Source: JAISST01 sp050434145 (GTDB taxonomy: Bacteria; Fusobacteriota; Fusobacteriia; Fusobacteriales; Fusobacteriaceae). From it: a stretch of DNA of 24,303 nucleotides. The notes under the pieces are model-generated. The model saw only the letters and a list, made by a program, of their open reading frames with translations. It was not told the origin of the DNA and made no database searches. Location: the NCBI RefSeq assembly GCF_050434145.1, contig NZ_JBNPVX010000042.1, positions 1 to 24,303 of the forward strand, written 5' to 3'. The translations under genes were made by a program, and so were the position numbers. This document shows positions 10,203 through 19,800 of this stretch, in pieces. Position 1 is the stretch's first letter. The number at the start of each line of letters is the position of its first letter.

Positions 10203-10601
10203 AATTTTCCTCCAATAACTTCTTTTGAAATTTTAATTGTGACATTTTTTGATTTTTAAATTTATATGATTAAAAGTTTTCAACAAATAAAAACTACTTT
10301 CTAACTCCTTTTGTTCCTACATCCATATCTATCTAATATTATAACTTGCTGCAAATTTTTATTCTTATCAATCAAATTTTTATTAGTGTTTTAGTTTTTC
10401 TTTTTCTCCATAAAACAAAAATTTCTTATATATTATATAAGATATGATTTTTTCTAATATTTTTGGATATAAATTGATGTTCTGACTTTATTTTAGAAGA
10501 CTTAATATCTTTGTTTTATATGATATCTTATACTTCTTTATTCACTAAGAGTTTATCACATCAAATTATTTTTGTCATCTATTTTTTATTACAATAACTC
10601 T
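10203..10601 (-). other. Long AT-rich region upstream of the 3280-aa gene
   Basis: About 400 bases between the start codon and repeat copy B contain no credible ORF. The sequence next to the start, TTATTGGAGGAA, is shared with the other autotransporter gene (21144-21155), so the translation-initiation region is conserved between the paralogs. The rest shows no similarity that I can see to the leader of the 3413-aa gene. It probably holds the promoter and 5' untranslated region. Confidence 0.5.
10338..10343 (-). promoter_or_regulatory. Candidate -10 box for the 3280-aa autotransporter gene
   Basis: A perfect TATAAT on the minus strand lies 135 bases upstream of the start codon. No good -35 hexamer sits at 16-18 bp; the 17-bp position reads AAGAAT. 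An alternative is TTGCAG (10349-10354) with TAGATA (10326-10331) at 17-bp spacing. In DNA this AT-rich such boxes also arise by chance. Confidence 0.25.
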
Positions 10602-10813
10602 TTGAAAAAATAGTCTTTTTCTAGAATAACGGTTTTATGACAATTTTTGGATTTTTATTTGATTATATAAATATTATATATCTGACATATGTATCATATA
10701 TAATAACTCTCTTGTCTAGTTGCAGTTTTTTTATTTTTCTATTTTTTATAATTTTCACAAGCTAATTCCACATAAATACTTTTCTTTTTTATTTTTATAT
10801 AATATTATATAAA
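10602..10813. repeat. Long intergenic repeat, copy B
   Basis: Second copy of the element at 1-209, beginning TTGAAAAAATAGTC and ending in an AATATTATAT run that abuts the terminator of the 3413-aa gene. Two conserved arms flank a divergent centre. It lies about 400-610 bases upstream of the 3280-aa gene. It could be an upstream regulatory region, a small RNA locus, or simply the boundary of a duplicated unit. No copy is visible upstream of the 3413-aa gene. On the minus strand, TAGAC plus one base, a 17-bp gap and GATAYA are preserved in both copies, but these are poor promoter matches. Confidence 0.85.
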
Positions 10814-10843
10814 AAAACCTAAGATGGCTAGTCTTAGGTTTTT
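10811..10843 (-). terminator. Intrinsic terminator of the 3413-aa autotransporter gene
   Basis: AACCTAAGA (816-824) pairs with TCTTAGGTT (832-840) around a 7-base loop. The stem extends through A and T tracts to about 12 bp, and a T run follows on the minus strand. It lies 56 bases past the stop codon. Symmetric A/T tracts suggest it could work in both directions. It separates the two autotransporter genes into independent transcription units. Confidence 0.85.
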
Positions 10844-10898
10844 AGAGTTATATTATAAAAAATTTGGCTATTTTTAGGAAATTAATTGAACTTTTTTC

Positions 10899-13800
10899 TT
10901 AATAGTCATCTAGTCTCATCATAAAATTCAATCCATACCTTGTGTAATCTCTTCTTCCTTCTTGTCGTGATATTTCAAAACTCACTGCATTTCCGGCTTT
11001 GTGTTCGTATTTAAATTCTATTCCATATTTTCCTATTGCTCTTTCTTTTTTAGGTTCTTCCAATCGATAATATCCTGAACTAGTATTTTTAAATTTTGCT
11101 TTGTTTCCATCATCATAAACTCTTCCTAATTCATATTCTACAGAAGCTTTCCCTTTTACACTAAATCTTCCACCTCTTTTGCTAGATCTTGTGGTAAATG
11201 TTACATCTGCTCCTATTCCTGGTCTTATCATGTACATATCAGTTGCTGGTAATTCTAAGTGTAACCCATCACCTTTTTCTTTGATATCAAAATATCTTCC
11301 ATATCCTAGATCAAAGGTTCCTTGTATTCCTGCACGTACTCTTCCATTTTCATCTACTCTTTCGTACCTTATTTTGTTTTGAACTGTTGCCATTCCTGAC
11401 CAGTATTTGCTATTATTCCAGTATCTAGTATCACTTATGTCCATTTTTCTATCCATTTCATGATGATTTACTGTCAAATCCCCTTTTACTTGCCACTTTA
11501 GTCTGTCACTTCCCAAGTGATTTTCATAAGATAATCCCATGTTTAATGAATATGCTGTTTCTTTTGAATCTGTATCAAATTCAAATTTATTTTGAGCGAA
11601 ACCTATATGCCAACCATATTTTTGCCCATATGTTCTTGTGTCATATTCTTTTAAAGCCATTACACCTATTGTTCCTTGATCATAATTCACTATTGATGGA
11701 TTTCTGTATTTAGACTCCCCTTTAGTCCCTATTACTCCTATTTTTGTACTTTCCTTTGAGTAAATTCTGTTGTGCTTTAAATCATCATATGCTTGATTGA
11801 ATTCTGACTGGATGTCTTGCATTCTATCTTGAATATTGGCATATTCATTTCCTCTCAGTTCATTTTCAAATGTAGATGCTAATTCATCATCAGAAGAGAT
11901 GTAATCTAAGCTATCAAACATTTCTAATTCTCTTCCTGATGCTATACTATACAATTCATCCAATCCTTTTGCAAATTCTGTAGCTGATGTCCCTTCCATC
12001 ATTTTTATATATGGTATTTTTATTAATACCAAACTTATTATATTTGAGTCATTTGGATCTTTTTGAATGTCAACCACATAAGATACTGATTGTGATATTG
12101 CACTAATATTTCCATTATTGGGAGCATTAGATGTCCCTTGTAAATACTGAATTATATACATATCTTTATTTGATCCTTGTGTCACATCTGATAATACTAT
12201 AAATTGCCCATTATCAAATGTTTCTGCATTAATTGTTCCTACATAATCATGAGTTCCATTACCTGATATATTTACTGTGTTAAAATCTAATGCCCCATTT
12301 ATTGTAATGGTTCCTGTATTGGTAATTGTAATTCCATCTATTGTCACTGTTGGACCATCTATTGTTATATCACCAATATTAATTATAGAACCTTGACCAG
12401 TTATAGAGGCCGAACCTCCACCACTTACTTGTATTGAACCTTCATTCACGATTATTCCATTTGTACCAACGAATATTCCAGTTCTTCCAGCTCCATTTAC
12501 ATATATGTCTCCTTGATTATCTACTGTAGATCCTGTTTCTACATATACACCTTCTGCTCCTGCACCATTTACATTAATAGTGCCAGTATTTAACACTGTT
12601 GTTCCATCTATTGCTGTAATTCCCCTTGAATCAATTCCATTTACATTGATTATACCGTGATTTTCCAAATTTGAACCATTCAATCCTTGTATCCCATAAG
12701 CATTGTTACCATCTACATTAATTGTTCCATTATTGACTACTGTTCCCCCATTTGTAGATGCCATGCCTACACCGTATTTTAATGGTACATTGATTATTCC
12801 ATTATTTTCTATATATCCATCTTCTGTAGCCATTCCCATTGATATTTTCATTGGAGTTTCTGAGATTGATGATTCTCCTAATGTTATTGTAGCATAATTT
12901 TCCATAACTCCTGATTTTGTATGCATTCCAACACCATATTTATCCAATATCAGATTTTGATAGTTTTTACCTGTCCCTGTTACTGTATAAATACTTGTAG
13001 AATTTTCTCCAGCTATAATCTGTGCTCCTGTTAATACTAACAAATCTCCTGCATCTGAAGCAACTCCCACTGAATCTTTCCCTACTGTTACTATACCTGA
13101 ATTATGATATACATTTGTTGTGCCTGATCCATAGATTCCAGATGATTTTGTATTTCCTACTGTTATATTTCCAGTATTTATCAGGTTTGTTCCATTTGAT
13201 AAGTATATTCCATTTGATTCTTCAGATAATGTTATTGTTCCAGTATTATTTATGCTACCACCTACTCCATATATACCTGTGTTATTACCAATAGCATTGC
13301 TAATTGTTCCATTATTACTAATTGCAGAATTTTCTCCATAAATTGCTACACCATATTCCTTTATCTTAATCAATCCATTATTTATTATTTGTGCAGCTCT
13401 TCTTCCAAAGATTCCTACAGCAGAACTTATAGTATTACCAATACCTACTTCTATTGTTCCACTTGATTGATTTATTATTGAATTACTATCTTCGCCATAG
13501 ATACCTACATTAGCCTCTCCTAGTGTATTTATTGTCCCACTATTTAGTACACTACCACTTCCTGTTGATATTATTCCTTTTGACCCTACTACAGAGGAAC
13601 TAATAGTACCTGTATAGTTGAGATCACCTCTATTTGTTAATAAAATTCCTATTGCATTGGTGTCATCTAATGTTATGTTATTGTTTACAATAGAGTTATT
13701 GATAATATCTAAATAAATACCTGTGGCATCTTTTCCTACTGTGAGTTTTCCTATATTTTGTACATTGTTAGCTGTGGCACTTCCTTCTACTATTATGCCA

Positions 13801-16800
13801 GTACCACCTTCTCCTACTATTAATTCTTTATTATTAAAATCTATTACTGAAGTTGAATCTGTTACTATTGCTATGGTTGTCTCATTTGCTCCAGTTATGT
13901 CTACTCCTGTATAATTAATAGTTCCACCAGAAGAATAGAACATTGCCCCATTTTGATCTACTTTGGTAGTTCCACTTACATTGATTATTCCATTTAGATC
14001 TGCATAATAAGCTACTCCACCTTTTCCCACTTCTACATTGCCTGTTGATATGCCCTGAGCATTACCTTTAGTATAAATTCCTACAGAACTATCTCCTGTC
14101 AATACTATACTTCCATCATTTATCAGAGTAGTGGTATTCCCTTCTCCTGCCATTGCCATTCCACTTTGAACTGTGCTATTGATTACCCCTGTGGATGTAT
14201 TATGAGCTGTTCCACCATCTGTTGCTTGTAGTCCGCTAGTGCCTACTGTGATTGTGGTAGAATTAGTCAAATTTCCTGTGGAACCTGATACTATTACATT
14301 GGCATAATTAATATTGGGACTTGCCCCTGCAGCAAATACTATACTTCCATCTTTTATGTAAGCAAATATTCCATCTGCAGTATTTGTCACTGTTCCACCA
14401 GATACATTTAATGTAGCACCAGAATCTACATAAAATCCTATATTTTCTGTGCCACCTATATTTATACTACCTGCAGAACCAAGTGTAAGTGTTGTATTAG
14501 AAGATAAATACGCACCTACCCCTTTTTCTGCAGTATTTAGTGATGTAATTGTTATATTTCCATTATATGTTATATTGGCTCCTATCCCTAATTTTTCTTC
14601 TAGGTATAGGCCTATTGCTTCAGTTCCAATTACATTTATATTTGTACTCACTGTTCCATTAACAACTGAGCCCACATAAAGACCTATCGGTCTTGCTAAA
14701 TCTGTTGCTGTATGCTGAATTCCATTTCCTTTTACATTGATTACACCTGTATAAGAGATTATATTATTTGCTAGATAAACACCTATTCCACCATCTGCTC
14801 CAAAATCATAAGCAGTATTTCCAATGATATCACCATTTTCTACATAAACACCTATTTTATAGTCAGAAATAGTTGATTTTGGTACACTATCTTGTATTGT
14901 ACCTATCTCAGATAATGTTGAGTTCCCATCTAGATATATACCAATGGAATTATCTCCTTCGATTGATAATATACTGCTATTTTTTATATCTGCGTTATTA
15001 TTTCCATAAATTCCTATTCCTTCTTCATTTATAACTTGTGTAGCTGTATTGAAAAGAGATACTGCATCAGCATAAATGCTAACTAAATTATCTCCTATAT
15101 GATTCACAGAAACAGAGTTATTTACTACAGTACTCAGTGTTGCACTTGCATAGTATATTCCTACTCCTTTATTTGAATAACCAGAATAATTTACTTTTAC
15201 AGTTCCATTAGTTCCTAATATACTATCTTTTGAATATATAGCTATGCCGCTATCTCCTATTTTTATTTTTCCTGAATAATTTGCCATGTCTATGTTGGAA
15301 CCATTTACTGCATAAACTCCTATTCCATCATTTCCTACTTCTATATCCCCTGATTTTAGCTCTGTTTCCCCTTGTGATAAATATATACCAAGAGATTTGT
15401 CAAGCATTTTTATATTTCCGCCATTTAGTGTTATTTTACTTCCATTGATCGCAGAGGCTCCTATATATGTGTTGGTAGTTGCTGTTTTTTCCTCTATTGT
15501 CGAACCATTTACTAGTTCCAACTCACTACCATTGTCCATAGCCATTGCTCCATATCCTGCATATATATCAATACTGCTACTGTTCTTAACATATCCTTGA
15601 TCTACTGCTGCTACTCCAATAGAACTCGATGTTTTAGTTTCAATTACTCCTTGATTATTATATATTGTTCCTAAACCCTTCGATATAACTCCTAAAGAAT
15701 TTGCGCTATTTACGTCTACAATGCCTCTAGAAGATGAATTTCCACCTATGAAAAACAAACCATAAGAAGATGCTGCATTTACATATACATCTCCACTATT
15801 TATCATATTTGAATTAGAATAATACGCTCCTATTCCTCGTGCATTTATTATTATATCCCCATTATTTGCAAAATTTGTCAGAGATAATGTATACATTCCT
15901 ATTGCATCTTCGCTACCTGCTACTATTTCTATTTCAGCTGCATTTTGTGTAGAGCCTGTTCCATAATACAATCCTATTGGTCTTACATATTCTCCAGAAG
16001 AGTCTGTATCAGAAAAGCTGCTATTTACTTTGATTGTAGCAGTAGAACTCGCATAACTTCCACCTTTAAAATATGAACCTACCCCAAGTTTTCCAGTAGA
16101 AACAGATGATAAATTGAAGTTAAAGTTTCCATCTAATATAGATGTACTCCCACCATTCAAGTACATTCCTTTTGCATTAGGTCCTACTACAAAATTGCTA
16201 TTATTGGAAACTATAGTTACATTATTTCCTTCACCATAAATTCCTACATTAATATCTGCATCAGCCATTGTTGCTGTGCTTACATTTATATTGCTACTAT
16301 TTGATAGACTTAGTATATTGGTATTACTTCCAGTTGATTCTGCAAAAATTCCAACATTATTTATGCCAGTTACATTAATAGTCCCAGATTGATTGAGATA
16401 TGAATCTTCACTGTAAATTCCTACATTATGCCCAGTAGCAGTTGTTCCTGTTACACTTATTGTTCCTAATGTATCATTAGAAGTATTTTTAGCATTTTTT
16501 AGATAGATTCCAACTCTTGTCTCTGTATCATTAGTTGATGCTGCTAGATCTATGTTATCATTATTGTCTAATATTAACTGACTATTAGAATAATTATCTT
16601 CAATATAAATTCCAACTGATTTTTTACCTGTTGTTTCCAAATTATTTGTACCATGGTCTATTTCTATTGTCTTGCTTGATAATAATCCATTGTTAACTGC
16701 GTAAATTCCAACTGCTTCAATCCCAGATATTCTCAATTTTTCTCCAGTAGTTGTTACAGAAGCATTTTGGGAATAGATTCCTATTCCACCTATATTTCCT

Positions 16801-19800
16801 GATGTCCCTGTGGTAATAATTCCAGTATTAGTGACATCTACTCCATCAGTGATTATTCCATATGCTCCTCCTACTGTAGCAGTGATATTACCACTGTTGA
16901 TTACAGTCCCACCATTATACAGATATAATCCTGTAGCATTGCCTGTCATCCCTGCTGGTGTTGTTACCTCTAGATTTATATCATTAGCTAAGGTTTTTCC
17001 TGTAGTTCCCTTGTAAACAATACCTATTGCATCTTCTGTCAATGATCCTGTATAGTTTAATTTTAGAGTTCCCAATATTAAATTACTATCTCCTTCTGTC
17101 ATTATTCCGATTCCATTAGATCCAACAGAAACATTAAGACTAGTACCATAAAGTTTGATATCAGAATTTTCACCATAGACTCCTATTCCATTTTCACCTA
17201 CTGTAATATCAGTCCCACCAGTGCTTGTTAATTCCAATGTTCCACCATCTATAACACCTGACATCATTATACCAACACTGTCATCACCTACTGAAATAGG
17301 CTTATTACTGGTAATTAATGCCAAATTTCTTGTACCTAATATTCCACTATTGTTGTCTGCATATATACCAACACTATCATCACTGGTTGTTATTGTACCA
17401 TTATTCTTTATTTCTATTAAGTAAGTTCCATCACCAATATCTGTTCCATAATCATCAGGGCCACCTACTACTCTTGTTGCTCTGGCTGCTATTCCCACTC
17501 CTGATCCTGTAATGGTTATTGTTCCTGTAGTGTTATTTATTAATTTACTTCCATTTTCCCCATATATACCAGCTCCAACATCAACATTGATCAATCCTTC
17601 ATTATTTATTTGACCGAAATTAACATAGGCTCCAAATGCAGCTGTAGCAGCTGAGCCACCTGTGACATTAATCGATCCATAGTTATTTATAATTGAGCTT
17701 GCATTAGTTGATGCACTGTCATTGGAAGTAACCATTAAGCTATTGCCTAGTGTACTCATTAAAGTAGCACCTGATGATATATTAACAGTTTCTTTTTCTA
17801 ATACAACATTTTTTAATTTATCTATATTATAGTTTGTATTTGATATTATGTTGAATGTTCCATCTGTAAAACTCATTATCCAGTCTTTCCCATTTTGATC
17901 CAAATCATGTATCTTTGTGATAGTCTGTAGAACTGAGGTCAATCCCGAACTTCCTGTCCATGCTACAGTCAGATTATTAAAACTTCCAAGATTTATTCCA
18001 TCATCCATTAGTTTTACTGTAACATTTGACATTCCATTATATTTTGTGCTACCACTTACTGAAGATGCATAATCACTAGTTGTACCATAAAATGCTGCTC
18101 CATTATACATTTCTATTGTTGTATCATCAGTAAAAGTTATCTGAGAAGCATTATCTGCATAAAATGGTATCTTGCCATCATGACTTCCTGTAGAGATTTC
18201 TTTGTGCCTGATTGTTCCACCATTAAAATAGATCTTTCCACCATTCAGAGCTATTAATCCACCATTTATCCCTGTATTTATCTGATTATTAGATCCATTT
18301 AGATAAATTAGTGTATTATTTCCAGACGCAAGTCCTCCTATTCCGTTTATTGTTGCATTTCCACTTACATTAATTCTAGCACCTAAAGTTCCTGGACTTA
18401 TAGCTAATGCACCTATATTTGTATAAAGATATGGCGCTGTTTCGACATCTGCACTAGCCCAATCATCTACAGCAGTAATGTCTCCTGAGATATTAACAAG
18501 CCCATCATCTTTAGCATAGGCAATTATTGATCCATATCCTTTCGCATCTGTATCACCAAATACATTAATAATTCCAGATTTTTCTGCCATATATCCTATG
18601 GAATATGAAGTTACACCATCTACTTCTTTTGATCTACCTGACATTTCAACATCTGCATATATATTGATTTCTGTAGATTTTCCTTCTAATGCTAAAATAC
18701 TTAGGTCTGTATCTGACAAAATGCTAGTACTTCCCAATTTGTGTGATGCCTGTTCCCATACTCCCTCAGCATATGCTAATATTGTCCCTGTGGATGCTTC
18801 ATTGGTGGTATCATTATGGCTACTTATTACTTTACCATCTGCATTTATATCTATGCCATCTTTTATTTGGGTAGTGACTCCAATAGGAGTTCCTGACACA
18901 TTAGTTAGTTCTGAGGTATCACTTAATGGATTTGCTACATCTATGACTGTCCCTAAGGATGCTGCTATCATTATTCCATCTTTTGAATATTTTCCAAATC
19001 TAATATCCAAAGAGGCTACTTCAAGATTATGAATAGGATCATTATTATAAAAAGTCATCCAAGTAGGAATCCCCAGATGTTTTATTGGATCTATTCCTGT
19101 CCTTTGACCAGATTTTGAATATATTCCTATATTTCCTTCCACATATTTAGGATTTCCTTCATCCAATTTCCCATCTTTGTTTCCAAATGATGTCTGCTCT
19201 GTATCATTGTTAATTGTCAAATATTCTCCAATTTTGGAATTTATTTGCAATTGTCCTTGATATATTCCTATAAAAGCTGCTGAATCTAGAATGCTGTCAT
19301 CACTATTATTATTCTGCCAAATATCAGGTATGTTAGCCATTTTTGTATTGAAAAATAAAACTACATTCTGATCTCCATACGATTCGACAGGAGTTATCAT
19401 TTGTATTGAAGGTTTTATTTCATTAGTATTCACCCATGAAGGTAATCCGCTTCCTGCTTTAAGATTAGCAAAATTGGCCGAATAACCTAATCCAGAATAA
19501 ACTGTGTTATTGGCACCTTCTAATTTATATGTACCTATGCTTTTTATTTCAAAACTACCTGATGCACCTGATTGCACATAAATATTATTTTTGTTGGAAC
19601 TAATATTAGCATCAAGATAACCATCAAATCCACCTCTTTGCTTGCATGCTCTAAAGTCATTATTATCAAGATGGATATTTTTGATAGTTGTAGGATATAT
19701 ATAAAATATTGTATTATCTTCATTTTTGATATTAACTTCTACATTCTTGAGTGTTATTTTTCCACCATGCCATGTTTCAATAGAAACAAAGGCTGATTGA

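Noticed and set aside
10292..10324. Ten-codon minus-strand ORF (ATG GAT GTA ... TAG) after the TATAAT candidate
   Set aside because: It has no ribosome-binding site and would start almost at the predicted transcript start. A leader peptide is not supportable.
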